A stretch of DNA of 64,000 bases from Brevibacillus fortis (lineage in GTDB: Bacteria; Bacillota; Bacilli; Brevibacillales; Brevibacillaceae), in assembly GCF_003013395.1 (NCBI RefSeq), contig NZ_PXZM01000038.1:1-64000 (forward strand), read 5' to 3'. Numbering within the stretch: position 1 is the first letter of the stretch; each line of letters begins with the position of its first letter. Both the position numbers and the translations under genes were made by a program. The notes beneath the pieces were generated by a model. That model saw only the letters and a program-made list of their open reading frames with translations, did not search any database and was not told the origin of the DNA. Shown here in pieces: positions 8,561 through 17,744 of the stretch.

Positions 8561-9687
8561 AGACGCTAACCGCTGTGATGGGCTTGCTGATTGCCATTTG
8601 TTTAGGGGGATGCTGGAACAATATAGATCTCACTGAAACAAGATTTGTCACAGCTGTCGGAATCGACTTGAACGAGGAAGGCCGTTATGTCCTTACTGTG
8701 AACGTCATGAAGCCAAGCAGTGGAAAAGCAGATGCAGGGGGATCTTCGGGAAAAAGCACGATTATCCAATCGACAGGCTATACCATATTCGACGCAGCCC
8801 GAAATATGATTGAGTACTCGGGTTACAAGCTTAGCTATCATCACATGCAGTACTTAGCCATTGGCACCGAGGCAGCCAAAAAGGATATCATTGGTCCCCT
8901 TGACTTATTTTTTCGCGATCAAGAATTATCCGGACGTCACTGGGTCCTTTATGTAGAAGGGAAAGCGGAATCTCTCCTGCGCACAAAAGGAAATACGAAC
9001 GACATCCAGCCGCTGAAAATCAATGAACAAATGATAGCAAGTCGATCCGTCGGCAAGTACCCACCTGTCCGTTCACTCGACCTCATGCGCATGCTCGCTA
9101 CCAAAGAAAAAGTGGGATATATACCAATCAGTCATCCATTTAAGTCGTTGAAAGAAAGTCGAGAAGCCGGTGCTGTCATTATCAAAGACGGAAAGGCTGT
9201 CTCCTCCATAAATGAAACACAGGTGCGAGGATTATTGTGGGTCACAGGGAAAATAAAAAGCACGATTGTCATCGTTCCCCTAAAGAAGCCTGGGCAATAC
9301 GGGTCAATCGAGGTTTTGGATTCCAAAGCAAAAATCCGTCCCGTTCTCGAAAATAATCAGCTAACGATCCAGATAACTGTCCATCCACACGGAATAATCG
9401 GAAGCCTCGATCATCCCATTCCTATGGACTCCGAGACGTATAAATGGTTGCAGATGAAAGTGAATCAGATCATTAAAGAGGAAATCAATGCGGCCGTTGC
9501 TATAGCGAAAAAGAACAAAGCGGACATTTTCGGTTTTCATGACTATGTGCATCGCAAGTATCCAAAAGAATGGAAAGTCTGGGAACCACAATGGCCAGAA
9601 CACTTTTCACAGCTAGAAGTAAAGGTGAATGTTCAGAGCAAACTCCTCTTAAATGGACTTCTGGCTGAGCAACTTGGCGAAAAATAA
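8557..9687 (+). CDS. Spore germination lipoprotein, Ger(x)C family
   Basis: A 376-residue C-subunit of the germinant receptor, a lipoprotein on the outer face of the inner spore membrane. A short signal peptide ends in LGGC, followed by WNNIDLTE, which is the typical GerC opening (C-W-[DN]-x-x-[DE]-[LI]). The remaining body shows the three-domain alpha/beta character of the family without catalytic motifs. The start overlaps gerA by 4 nt. It needs Lgt diacylglyceryl transferase for maturation in related organisms. Confidence 0.92.
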   Translation: MKTLTAVMGLLIAICLGGCWNNIDLTETRFVTAVGIDLNEEGRYVLTVNVMKPSSGKADAGGSSGKSTIIQSTGYTIFDAARNMIEYSGYKLSYHHMQYLAIGTEAAKKDIIGPLDLFFRDQELSGRHWVLYVEGKAESLLRTKGNTNDIQPLKINEQMIASRSVGKYPPVRSLDLMRMLATKEKVGYIPISHPFKSLKESREAGAVIIKDGKAVSSINETQVRGLLWVTGKIKSTIVIVPLKKPGQYGSIEVLDSKAKIRPVLENNQLTIQITVHPHGIIGSLDHPIPMDSETYKWLQMKVNQIIKEEINAAVAIAKKNKADIFGFHDYVHRKYPKEWKVWEPQWPEHFSQLEVKVNVQSKLLLNGLLAEQLGEK

Positions 9688-9699
9688 GGAGTGGGATGG

Positions 9700-10788
9700 T
9701 TGGACGTCCGCACGATTTCAAGATTCCAGTGGGTCTCGATACATGTATTAAGCCTCCCCATAATGGGACACGTCATCCTCATTGAACCGCTGATTCATAC
9801 GGCTGGCAAAGACGGCTGGATATCTGCTCTCATCAGCATTCCAGCAGGTATCTTATTCGTTCTTCTCTTAACCATTCTGCGAAGCAAAATTCCCAACACC
9901 TCGTTGCTTACTGGAACATTTGAGATCGCTGGCAGAGCAACTGCTGTGATCTTGTCTGTGATCTTAATCGCCTATTTTTCATTTGCTTCCGTTACGACGC
10001 TGCGAGGCTTCGAGGAATTTGTCAAAATTACCTTTTTGCCCGAGACGCCTCTTTGGGCAATCGGAACGGGCTTCATGTTTCTTATATGGTTTAGCTTGCA
10101 AAGAAACATTGAGTCCATTGCCAGAATGGCAGTGATCTTTTTTTTGATGACGATGATAACTGGACCGATTGTTGGCCTGACACTCATGCAGGAAAAAGAT
10201 TACACCCGCATATTGCCCATCCTCGACAATGGATGGGGTCCTGTTTTGGAAGGCTCGCTCTACTTTATCGCATTGTGGGGGGAATTGATCTTGGTCCTCC
10301 TGCTTCAGTCAAAATGGGTCGGAAAACGTCATGATTTCAACGGCTTCTCCTTTCTTATTTTATTTAACGTCTTTTTGGGCGCATCGATGCTGATGAGTGC
10401 CATTGCAGTATTTGGGCTACCTCTTTCGGAAAAACTGGACTGGCCGGTACAAAATACAGTCAGGCAAATAAAATTGGGATTTATTAGCCGCGGAGACATT
10501 TATGGCTTATATACCATGACAGCAGGCTGTTTCATCCGGGTAACGGTATTTTTATACGCCATCTGTGAATGTCTTGCCTTTCTTTTTTCTACCACTTACA
10601 AAAAACTGAGCTTGCCCGTCTGTTTGGCTGCGCTTTTGCTGTCTTTACTCGTCTTTTCCAATCATCAACAACTCTTGCAGACCAATCACGCCTATTATAA
10701 GTATGGATACGTCCTCCTGCTGCTGCCGATCTTTCTGCTGATTCTCTTCTGGATCAAAAGGGGAAAAGCGGTAGAAAACCATGGATAA
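9700..10788 (+). CDS. Spore germination protein, GerB/GerKB family
   Basis: A 362-residue B-subunit with about ten transmembrane helices, related to APC-type amino-acid transporters; it forms the nutrient-binding membrane part of the receptor. RTISRFQWVSIHVLS at the N-terminus and the ERP/IARMAVIF-like middle segment fit the GerAB family. The longest frame begins with GTG at 9691, but that codon has no room for a ribosome binding site. A TTG at 9700 stands eight bases after AAGGAG and is the better start. Gene order here is A-C-B rather than the more common A-B-C. Confidence 0.9.
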   Translation: MDVRTISRFQWVSIHVLSLPIMGHVILIEPLIHTAGKDGWISALISIPAGILFVLLLTILRSKIPNTSLLTGTFEIAGRATAVILSVILIAYFSFASVTTLRGFEEFVKITFLPETPLWAIGTGFMFLIWFSLQRNIESIARMAVIFFLMTMITGPIVGLTLMQEKDYTRILPILDNGWGPVLEGSLYFIALWGELILVLLLQSKWVGKRHDFNGFSFLILFNVFLGASMLMSAIAVFGLPLSEKLDWPVQNTVRQIKLGFISRGDIYGLYTMTAGCFIRVTVFLYAICECLAFLFSTTYKKLSLPVCLAALLLSLLVFSNHQQLLQTNHAYYKYGYVLLLLPIFLLILFWIKRGKAVENHG

Positions 10789-10796
10789 GCAAAAGA

Positions 10797-10828
10797 AAAA
10801 GGCCACCACAAGGCGGCCTTTCTTTCTC
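10797..10828 (+). terminator. Terminator after the ger operon
   Basis: Arms AAAGGCC (10798-10804) and GGCCTTT (10815-10821) form a stem, followed by a pyrimidine-rich tail. A-rich sequence lies on the other side, so it could also serve the convergent decarboxylase gene that ends at 10881. Confidence 0.8.
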
Positions 10829-10880
10829 GAACTAGCTACGCTGTAACTCTACAGCATGCCTCCAATGCCTGATTGTATGG

Positions 10881-12341
10881 TTATTCCTTGATGACACGAA
10901 TGGTCTGTAGCGTGGGATCTTCAAAGCCCTGTACCGGCAGGCCTGCCTCCATGTTTTTCTTCGCATAGATGAGGTTCTCTTCCGAAATGATCTCACCCGG
11001 GATAAAGATCGGAATACCTGGTGGATATACCATGACAAACTCCGCGATAATTCTTCCCACGGATTGTTCGACGGGAATCATCTCCGTCGGTGCGTAAAAT
11101 GCATCACGCGGGGTGACAGCAAGTACCGGTATATTGGGAAGCTGCATTTTCGGGCTGCCTTTACTGTTTACTTGATCCTCGAACACAGCAGCCAGCTCTT
11201 CCAATGCATAGACAAGGATTTGTAAATCCTCTTTCGTATCACTTGGTGTGATAATACAAACGATGTTGTACAGGTCAGATAGCTCTACTTCAATGTTATA
11301 GCGATCACGGAGCCATTTTTCAGCTTCATACCCCGTAATGCCGAGGTCTTTTACCGAGATGACCAGCTTGGTCGGGTCATGAGCAAACGCTCCATTTGTC
11401 CCGATAATCTCTCTACCAATGCAGTACAGATGTTTAATTTTATTGATTTGTGCTCGTGCTTCGTTTGCCAGCTGAATCGTTTGATCCAATAGCGCTTTCC
11501 CGGATGTAACCAACCGCTTTCTCGCCACATCGAGCGAAGCGAGCAGTAAATAGGAAGTGGACGTCGTGGTGAGCATACTATAGATAGCTTGTACACGCTG
11601 GATCGAAACGAGATTTCCCTGAATGTTCAACAACGAGCTCTGCGTCAGAGAGCCTCCTAATTTATGCATACTGCTTGCAGCCATATCTGCACCCGCTTGC
11701 ATCGCCGATAGTGGAAGCTTGGGATGGAAGTGCACATGGGAGCCGTGCGCTTCATCTACGAGTACAGGCACTCCTCTGGCATGCGCAATTTGAACGATGC
11801 TCTTCAAGTCACCTGCAATTCCAAAATAGGTTGGATTGATGACTAAAACTGCCTTTGCATCAGGATGCTGTTCCAATGCTTGTTCCACAGATTGTGGGGT
11901 AATTCCATGGGAGATCCCGAAGACTGGATCTATTTCTGGATGTAAAAAGACAGGAGTCGCACCCGATAAAACGATTCCACTCATGATGGATTTGTGTACA
12001 TTCCGTGGCACGATGATCTTATCGCCAGGACTACATACCGCCATAATCATGGTCATAATGACTCCGCTCGTACCTTGAACAGAAAATATGGTGTGATCAG
12101 CGCCAAAGGCTTCAGCAGCTAATTCCTGCGCTTGTTTGATAATTCCTTTTGGTTGATGCAGATCATCTAATGGTTCAATGTTAATCAAATCGATGGAAAG
12201 TGCATTTTTTCCCATGAACCATCGAAATTCAGGATCCATCCCTTTCCCTTTCTTATGCCCTGGTATATGGAATTGGATTGGATTCTTCTGGGCATGCTTT
12301 CTCAACCCGTTAAAAAGCGGCGTTTGCCCTTGAATCAACAT
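10881..12341 (-). CDS. speA: Orn/Lys/Arg decarboxylase, SpeA-like
   Basis: A 486-residue PLP enzyme of the fold-I Orn/Lys/Arg decarboxylase group (arginine decarboxylase SpeA and lysine decarboxylase-like proteins of Bacillus, about 480-490 residues). IPGHKKGKGMD near the N-terminus is the family opening. VLVDEAHGSHVHF carries the PLP-pyridine Asp and SSMHKLGGSLTQSS carries the Schiff-base Lys. The product would be agmatine (or cadaverine), which feeds polyamine synthesis. The frame is open for 37 more codons, but GAGGTGGG lies just before the ATG at 12341, which I therefore take as the start. Substrate is by family and is less certain than the fold. It is divergent from hisC. Confidence 0.88.
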   Translation of the reverse strand: MLIQGQTPLFNGLRKHAQKNPIQFHIPGHKKGKGMDPEFRWFMGKNALSIDLINIEPLDDLHQPKGIIKQAQELAAEAFGADHTIFSVQGTSGVIMTMIMAVCSPGDKIIVPRNVHKSIMSGIVLSGATPVFLHPEIDPVFGISHGITPQSVEQALEQHPDAKAVLVINPTYFGIAGDLKSIVQIAHARGVPVLVDEAHGSHVHFHPKLPLSAMQAGADMAASSMHKLGGSLTQSSLLNIQGNLVSIQRVQAIYSMLTTTSTSYLLLASLDVARKRLVTSGKALLDQTIQLANEARAQINKIKHLYCIGREIIGTNGAFAHDPTKLVISVKDLGITGYEAEKWLRDRYNIEVELSDLYNIVCIITPSDTKEDLQILVYALEELAAVFEDQVNSKGSPKMQLPNIPVLAVTPRDAFYAPTEMIPVEQSVGRIIAEFVMVYPPGIPIFIPGEIISEENLIYAKKNMEAGLPVQGFEDPTLQTIRVIKE

Positions 12342-12567
12342 TTTTCCCACCTCACTATCCTTCCGTGTTGTTTGAATGAGTGATGTTTCTGGGCTGATTA
12401 TAAAATAAGCGGCTCCTTCCTTCATGATCCAATCTTGACTTTTATGAACCATCCAATTTGTGTCCTTCCCCGTAATTGGTATGTTTCATCTTTCACGAAT
12501 TGGCTGGTTACAGTGCTGAAGATTTCACTTACAGTGGTGCTACCATGAAGTTTTGGAGGCCATATAG

Positions 12568-13683
12568 ATGAAACAACTGCCCACGACACAATCGCGAAAA
12601 GCATTAGAAAAGATACAATCCTATCAACCTGGAATGCCGATTTGGGAGATAAAAAAAATGTACGGACTCTCCCATATCATTAAATTAGCCTCAAATGAAA
12701 ATCCACTCGGCCCATCCCCCAAGATCATCCGTGCCATTCTCGCTGCGCTTCCGGAACTGCATCGTTACCCGGATGCCAATACAACGACATTGAAAGAGCA
12801 CTTGGCCGATCACCTTGAGTTAACTCCGGAGCATTTAATCGTCACGAATGGCGGGGACGAACTGATCAAGCTCATTTCCGAAACCTATTTGGAGCCCGAG
12901 GACGAAATCGTCGTGCCTTCCCCGACCTTTAGTGAATATGAATTCGGCGCACATGTTATGGGGGCGGTCATCAAAACGGTTCCGCTTGAGGCTGATTATG
13001 CCTTCAATGTTTCCGCTATTTTGGCAGCCATCACGGAGCGAACAAAGCTTGTCTACCTTTGTTCCCCAAACAACCCGACAGGCACCTATTTGTCTCGTCA
13101 GGACTTGGCGTCATTGCTAGGCCAATTGCCAAACGGGGTGCTTGTGGTACTCGACGCGGCTTACAGTCACTATGCAACGGCTGACGATTACACAACGGGT
13201 ATTGAATTTGTCCGCCAAGGATACCCTGTTCTCGTCTTACAAACCTTCTCAAAAATTTATGCACTTGCCGGTATTCGAGCCGGATTTGGTGTCGCCCACC
13301 CATCGGTGATCCAAAAAATCCTGAAAGTAAAAGAGCCGTTTAACGTCAATTCTTTGGCACAAACAGCCGCAATTACCGCCCTTGGAGACGTGGAGCATTT
13401 TGAAAAATCCCTCACGGAAAACACCAAAGGCCGCAAGCAGCTCTATGATGCCTTCGATGAAATGAATATTCCCTATACCGTGAGTATGTCTAATTTTATC
13501 TTGGCAAAATTGGGGCCAAATGCGGGTAGGATTTATCAAGAGCTGCTGGCACGAGGAATCATTTTGCGTTACGGAGATACTTGGGGGTTACCGGAGCATA
13601 TTCGAATCAGTGTAGGTACGTTGGAAGAAAATCAAATCCTGATACAAAACCTCCGTGAGCTATTGCTTATCGTGGGAAAATGA
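12568..13683 (+). CDS. hisC: Histidinol-phosphate aminotransferase family protein
   Basis: A 371-residue fold-I PLP aminotransferase that converts imidazole-acetol phosphate to histidinol phosphate, or aromatic keto acids to amino acids. KLASNENPLGPSPK near residue 36, the SPNNPTG block near 166, LDAAYSHY, and TFSKIYALAGIRAGFG with the Schiff-base Lys are all typical of HisC. GGAGG precedes the ATG. It stands alone, not in a his operon, and so may be a second HisC copy with aromatic or specialised activity. A terminator follows directly. Confidence 0.88.
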   Translation: MKQLPTTQSRKALEKIQSYQPGMPIWEIKKMYGLSHIIKLASNENPLGPSPKIIRAILAALPELHRYPDANTTTLKEHLADHLELTPEHLIVTNGGDELIKLISETYLEPEDEIVVPSPTFSEYEFGAHVMGAVIKTVPLEADYAFNVSAILAAITERTKLVYLCSPNNPTGTYLSRQDLASLLGQLPNGVLVVLDAAYSHYATADDYTTGIEFVRQGYPVLVLQTFSKIYALAGIRAGFGVAHPSVIQKILKVKEPFNVNSLAQTAAITALGDVEHFEKSLTENTKGRKQLYDAFDEMNIPYTVSMSNFILAKLGPNAGRIYQELLARGIILRYGDTWGLPEHIRISVGTLEENQILIQNLRELLLIVGK

Positions 13684-13686
13684 ACG

Positions 13687-13719
13687 AAAAACACCGGGTA
13701 GAAAATGTCCGGTGTTTTT
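13687..13719 (+). terminator. Terminator after hisC
   Basis: ACACCGG (13691-13697) pairs with CCGGTGT (13709-13715), followed by a T-rich tail. It lies a few bases after the hisC stop codon. Confidence 0.85.
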
Positions 13720-13755
13720 GCTCTTTTGCAAAGTATTTTTTAAACTGGATTACCC

Positions 13756-13822
13756 TTGTGTTTACCCTTCCCCAATACTATACTGAATGCAAATTACCCA
13801 GTCCTTTCCATACAAAGGACTG
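13756..13822 (+). promoter_or_regulatory. Promoter with operator-like inverted repeat before MFS gene
   Basis: A possible -35 TTGTGT (13756-13761) and a -10 TATACT (13779-13784) are 17 bases apart. A perfect 9-bp inverted repeat, CAGTCCTTT and AAAGGACTG with a 6-base spacer (13799-13822), begins about ten bases after the expected transcription start. This placement suits a repressor operator (MarR or TetR type) controlling the exporter gene, though a simple leader hairpin cannot be excluded. No T-run follows it. Confidence 0.5.
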
Positions 13823-13875
13823 ACTGAAATTTCATAACTTCATGAAAGCTTTCTCTCCATAGAAAGGTGGATCAG

Positions 13876-15171
13876 ATGTCACTCAAACCTGAAGATTTAC
13901 AAAGCTACATCGACTCCCCAGATAAACAGCAAAGATTATACAAACGAACGCTCTGGATTGTAGTCATCTCACAAATTTTCGGTGGTGCAGGACTTGCGGC
14001 AGGTGTCACCGTAGGGGCTCTCCTCGCTCAGGATATGCTCGGTTCGGAAAGTCTTGCGGGCATTCCTTCCGCATTACTCACGTTTGGCTCTGCTGTCGCT
14101 GCATTGCTGGTGGGTCGACTCTCTCAACGCTTTGGACGCCGGTTGGGTCTCGCTAGCGGATTTTTAGCCGGGGGTATTGGCGCAATTGGGGTGGTTATCG
14201 CAGCCGTCGCAAACAGTATTGTCCTTCTGTTTGCTTCCTTAATTCTGTATGGGGCTGGCACCGCTACTAACCTACAGGCCCGCTATGCAGGTACTGACTT
14301 GGCAAAGCCTAAACAACGAGCGACTGCCGTGAGCATTGCCATGGTCTCCACTACATTCGGGGCCGTTGCAGGACCAAACTTGGTGGAAGTCATGGGACGA
14401 TTCGCTACATCCATCGGTGTCCCCGCACTGGCCGGTCCTTTCATCTTGGGTGCCGCAGCCTTTATCCTCGCTGGACTCGTATTTTGGGTATTGCTTCGCC
14501 CGGACCCATTCATCGTTTCGAAAGCAATCGCCGAAGCACAACAGGTGGATCAGAGCTCGCCAACCTGTCTGAATGAGAATCAGCTTGCAAGCAACAACCG
14601 GGGAATCATCGTGGGAGCCACCGTCATGATTTTAACGCAGATCGTCATGGTCGCTATTATGACGATGACGCCTGTACATATGAAGCACCACGGGCATGGT
14701 CTCTCTGAAGTAGGCATCGTCATCGGTTTTCATATCGGTGCGATGTACCTCCCCTCGCTTTTGACGGGTGTACTCGTTGACAAGATCGGTCGCTCCACAA
14801 TGGCTTATGCTTCAGGTGTCATACTGCTTGCAGCCAGCATGCTTGCTGCTTTTGCACCAGCCGATTCGATGCCGCTACTCATCGCAGCTCTTGTGCTGCT
14901 CGGACTGGGCTGGAATTTTGGCCTGATTAGCGGAACAGCGCTCATTGTGGATGCAACACAGCCCGCCACTCGTGCGAAGACGCAGGGAACGGTTGATGTC
15001 TTGATTGCCTTGGCTGGTGCTTCCGGTGGAGCTCTGTCTGGAATGGTCGTCGCCAATGCCAGCTACGCAACACTTTCACTCGCTGGAGGCGTACTATCGC
15101 TGTTACTTGTCCCTGTCCTGATCTGGTCCCACCGCAAGAGCAAACACAGTGTTGAGATCTCCCAAAACTAA
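13876..15171 (+). CDS. MFS transporter, drug-efflux-like
   Basis: A 431-residue membrane protein with about 12 transmembrane helices and the major facilitator motif A in the form VGRLSQRFGRRLG between helices 2 and 3. The second half has a matching loop, LVDKIGRSTMAYASG. The soluble N-terminus of about 35 residues and the central loop around residue 225 are charged. The likely role is proton-driven export of a small molecule, but the substrate cannot be named. A GTG at 13867 opens the frame; the ATG at 13876 after AAAGGTGG is preferred. The upstream operator-like repeat suggests that a ligand-sensing repressor controls it. Confidence 0.88.
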   Translation: MSLKPEDLQSYIDSPDKQQRLYKRTLWIVVISQIFGGAGLAAGVTVGALLAQDMLGSESLAGIPSALLTFGSAVAALLVGRLSQRFGRRLGLASGFLAGGIGAIGVVIAAVANSIVLLFASLILYGAGTATNLQARYAGTDLAKPKQRATAVSIAMVSTTFGAVAGPNLVEVMGRFATSIGVPALAGPFILGAAAFILAGLVFWVLLRPDPFIVSKAIAEAQQVDQSSPTCLNENQLASNNRGIIVGATVMILTQIVMVAIMTMTPVHMKHHGHGLSEVGIVIGFHIGAMYLPSLLTGVLVDKIGRSTMAYASGVILLAASMLAAFAPADSMPLLIAALVLLGLGWNFGLISGTALIVDATQPATRAKTQGTVDVLIALAGASGGALSGMVVANASYATLSLAGGVLSLLLVPVLIWSHRKSKHSVEISQN

Positions 15172-15196
15172 AGCCACCTTCATCAGGTGGCTTTTC
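15171..15196 (+). terminator. Terminator after MFS gene
   Basis: AAGCCACCT and AGGTGGCTT form a perfect stem with a 5-base loop and a TTTT tail, beginning at the end of the stop codon. Confidence 0.88.
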
Positions 15197-15218
15197 CTCT
15201 ATCCCAAGTACCCCGAAA

Positions 15219-15250
15219 CAAAAAAATAACACTCCTCACAGGCAGTGTCA
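15219..15250 (-). terminator. Terminator after small ORF on minus strand
   Basis: On the minus strand ACACT-CCT and AGG-C-AGTGT form a nested stem (15229-15248), followed by a run of Ts. It overlaps the stop codon of the 61-residue ORF. Confidence 0.75.
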
Positions 15251-15433
15251 TTTTCCTCCAACCACTTTATTATCATGTCGCTCATTCGGACTATGTTCAT
15301 CTACAATCTGTTTTAAGCTAGCGAAGCCAGGAGTAAATTTGCTGTTGGGAATCTTCTTCTTGGAAGAGAGATTTTTCGAGTAAACAGCAGTTTCGTTGCC
15401 TCTTTTCGAGAAGAACTCAGCTAATTTCATCAT
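15248..15433 (-). CDS. Small basic protein of unknown function
   Basis: A 61-residue hypothetical protein, rich in Lys, Ser and Asn, with no signal peptide, membrane segment or recognised motif. AGGAGTGGG stands just before tandem ATG codons at 15433 and 15430, which supports translation. It starts 9 nt after the stop of the 276-residue membrane protein gene and is followed at once by a terminator, so the two form a small operon. I do not recognise the family. Confidence 0.55.
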   Translation of the reverse strand: MMKLAEFFSKRGNETAVYSKNLSSKKKIPNSKFTPGFASLKQIVDEHSPNERHDNKVVGGK

Positions 15434-15442
15434 ATCCCACTC

Positions 15443-16273
15443 CTAACTAGCTCTCTTTAGGGTTTTGACCTTATTCACAAACTTGGTAACAAATCCCAAC
15501 AATAACATATACGTAGTCAACCGCTCGAACTCCTGCATATTTTCGGGAGTAAATGTGTCATTCTTGTAAACAGCGACCGCGAATCCAAGCCTGAACTTGC
15601 CAAAATTTTTTACAATCGCAAATTGTTCAATATCCGTGTCTTGAATTCGTCCCTTTACTTGTTTATCGGCAATTCTGCAATCATCTTGAAGCATGGAAGA
15701 CAGTAGTAGCGTACGTACTGTGTCAAAATCTTTCAGCTCGGTTAAGTAAAACACTTCAAACTGCTTGTCATTATTCGTAGGTACGATCCAATAACAGCAT
15801 AGCTCGTCCGGTTTCAATCCATAAATCGTCTTTACTTCCATTTCAAATGCCTTCATAAATGTGATCGCATTCGCATTAATAATAGCTGTTGATTGACCGC
15901 TGCCATCCAAGCTGTAAATCGCATTGGCCAATTCTTTCTCACAATATTTCACTTCCATCTGGAACTCGATGTCGTTCCCTCTCACCTTGTTGCAGATGAA
16001 CAAAACGATGAATACCATTCCTGCCAAAATGGCTGAATACAAGATAGACAGCCCTAGAACAGAGCCTAATGAAGCTAGCTTGTTTTCCTCATTTGGCGGT
16101 GCCAGGATAAACAGCCATTCGATCGGTTGAAACATCCACTTATGTATGACTGTTATCAAATCTGGCAATAAACCTTTTAAAATTTCAAATACGAGCCAGG
16201 AGACCAGAACGGACAAGATGCCAAGAACAGAAAAAACAATTTTTACATTGCTCTGCACGAGATTCTTTAGCAC
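15443..16273 (-). CDS. Two-helix membrane protein with cytosolic GAF-like domain
   Basis: A 276-residue protein with two N-terminal membrane segments (about residues 12-35 and 72-94) and a cytosolic remainder of about 180 residues. Its end, FRLGFAVAVYKNDTFTPENMQEFERLTTYMLLLG, has the look of the last strands and helix of a GAF domain, but I see no effector domain such as a kinase, cyclase or HTH. It may be a small-molecule or redox sensor that acts through a partner, perhaps the small basic protein encoded next. The family is not recognised with confidence. No close promoter match was found in the 16274-16340 gap. Confidence 0.6.
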   Translation of the reverse strand: MLKNLVQSNVKIVFSVLGILSVLVSWLVFEILKGLLPDLITVIHKWMFQPIEWLFILAPPNEENKLASLGSVLGLSILYSAILAGMVFIVLFICNKVRGNDIEFQMEVKYCEKELANAIYSLDGSGQSTAIINANAITFMKAFEMEVKTIYGLKPDELCCYWIVPTNNDKQFEVFYLTELKDFDTVRTLLLSSMLQDDCRIADKQVKGRIQDTDIEQFAIVKNFGKFRLGFAVAVYKNDTFTPENMQEFERLTTYMLLLGFVTKFVNKVKTLKRAS

Positions 16274-16340
16274 CTGTAAACCTCTCCTTCTGGTAAAGTT
16301 TTACATTATTTTAACATTATATTTAGATTCTACAAATAGG

Positions 16341-16370
16341 AAAAAACTACCTACATTTAGGTAGTTTTTT
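16341..16370. terminator. Bidirectional terminator, perfect 13-bp stem
   Basis: The arms 16341-16353 and 16358-16370 are perfectly complementary around a 4-base loop, with six As on one side and six Ts on the other. It can stop transcription on both strands. It contains the stop codon of the small ORF at 16347. Confidence 0.85.
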
Positions 16371-16490
16371 AGGCGTTTCTATCGTAATCGTACTTACTTT
16401 TTGATTACCTATGTACTGTATCGTCTGCTGTATTATCTTGCTGTTCTCTTCGATTCTCTTTAGCGGTTTAAATGAACTCAACAATTGCAT
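16347..16490 (-). CDS. Possible small protein, 47 residues
   Basis: The ORF begins at an ATG that follows AGGGGG closely and ends inside the bidirectional terminator. The product is basic with a predicted central amphipathic stretch (KRIEENSKIIQQTIQYIG). The frame extends upstream to 16553, but no ribosome binding site marks that start. I recognise no family, and the coding status is uncertain. The rest of the 16371-16778 stretch holds no other convincing gene. Confidence 0.3.
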   Translation of the reverse strand: MQLLSSFKPLKRIEENSKIIQQTIQYIGNQKVSTITIETPKKLPKCR

Positions 16491-16778
16491 ATTCCCCCTA
16501 TCGGTATACTGGGTGTACTTCGTAACGAAACGCTCCTTTATTGGTCTGCCCATTTTTCACCTCTATCAAACACGAAATGCTCATCATGACCTTCATCCGT
16601 CTTGGTAATACCCCATACCTTATGCCGTTCTGATTTTGTTTAGACCCCTCTTCTGGGTGCTGCTTTTCCACTGTTAGTGACGGTTTTGTTACAGATAATG
16701 TTGCTCCCATTGGCACGATTCACATCCACAATCCTTGCAATAATAAAGGATAATCCGAACGAAAAGGAGTTAGTCAGA

Positions 16779-17702
16779 ATGAATCCAGTCATATCAAAGA
16801 ATGAAACCATTCTTTCCTATATCATTGCCATAGCGCTTATCTTGCTCATGGTAGCGGCTTCCGTCATACTCGATGATCCCGAAGTGATTCTACCCGAAAT
16901 AGCAGCGATGGCGATTGGCATATGGGTATACCGAGAACCGGGATGGATCAGACAGCCCTCTAGAATTTTTGTGGCTCCGTCTATCACAGCTGCAATCGGA
17001 TTTGCAGTGAATCAAATAGACTTGCCGTACCTTGGAAAAGTCAGTATCACACTCGTACTCATGATGCTCTTTTTGCGAATCTTCCAATCGAATTTTGGAC
17101 CATCCCTTGCCACTGGCTTATTGCCTCTGGTTACGAATGCAGTTGAATGGTCTTTTATGGTCTCCGTCGTCCTTTTTTCCTTCCTCATCATGGTCGGCGT
17201 TCTCACCTTCAAACTGAATGGCGGCCTGGAGAAGAAAGTGAAGATACCGTATCAGTATATGCTCGTGTTCTTAATTTTGATATTCGTGTGGATTGGTTTA
17301 TGTTGGATAGCTGGTTACCCACAACTGGCCGTTATTCCGCCCATTCTCGTCGTTGTATATGAATCGCTTCATAAGCCGATGTTCAACGGCAAGATGGCCT
17401 TCAAGCTGGGCCTGGTGTTAACCATATCGGCGACAGTTGGTACGCTGCTATACTTCGCGATTGATTCGTGGATGTTAGTCACTTTGCTTGATATGATTTT
17501 GATGCTTATTTTGTTACGTTTCCTAGGTATGCGTGTCCCGGCAGCATACGCTTTTCCACTGCTTCCTTTTGTCTTCCCTGATGAAATTGTGGTCATGCTT
17601 CCCTTCAGTGCGCTCGTTGCTTCCATATTCTTGTTTGGCTCCGTGCTTTTGTACAAGAACTGGGAGAGAAAAAGAAGTCAGCCTCATGCCCCGAGGAATT
17701 AG
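16779..17702 (+). CDS. Polytopic membrane protein of unknown function
   Basis: A 307-residue, very hydrophobic protein with about nine to ten predicted transmembrane helices and short loops. Repeated patterns such as FVAPSITAAIGFAV and AAYAFPLLPFVFPDE suggest an internal duplication or a transporter/HPP-like fold, but the HPP motif itself is not present and I assign no function. The frame opens at 16677. The ATG at 16779 is chosen because AAAGGAG lies nine bases before it. It stands alone between the bidirectional terminator and a terminator shared with the convergent gene. Confidence 0.7.
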   Translation: MNPVISKNETILSYIIAIALILLMVAASVILDDPEVILPEIAAMAIGIWVYREPGWIRQPSRIFVAPSITAAIGFAVNQIDLPYLGKVSITLVLMMLFLRIFQSNFGPSLATGLLPLVTNAVEWSFMVSVVLFSFLIMVGVLTFKLNGGLEKKVKIPYQYMLVFLILIFVWIGLCWIAGYPQLAVIPPILVVVYESLHKPMFNGKMAFKLGLVLTISATVGTLLYFAIDSWMLVTLLDMILMLILLRFLGMRVPAAYAFPLLPFVFPDEIVVMLPFSALVASIFLFGSVLLYKNWERKRSQPHAPRN

Positions 17703-17713
17703 CCCATAACAAT

Positions 17714-17739
17714 AGAGCCACCCGTCTTGGGGTGGCTCT
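17714..17739. terminator. Terminator between convergent genes
   Basis: AGAGCCACCC (17714-17723) pairs with GGGTGGCTCT (17730-17739). It lies between the stops of the membrane protein gene (17702) and the propeller-like protein gene (17745). The T-run is weak on both strands. Confidence 0.65.
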
Positions 17740-17744
17740 TATCC

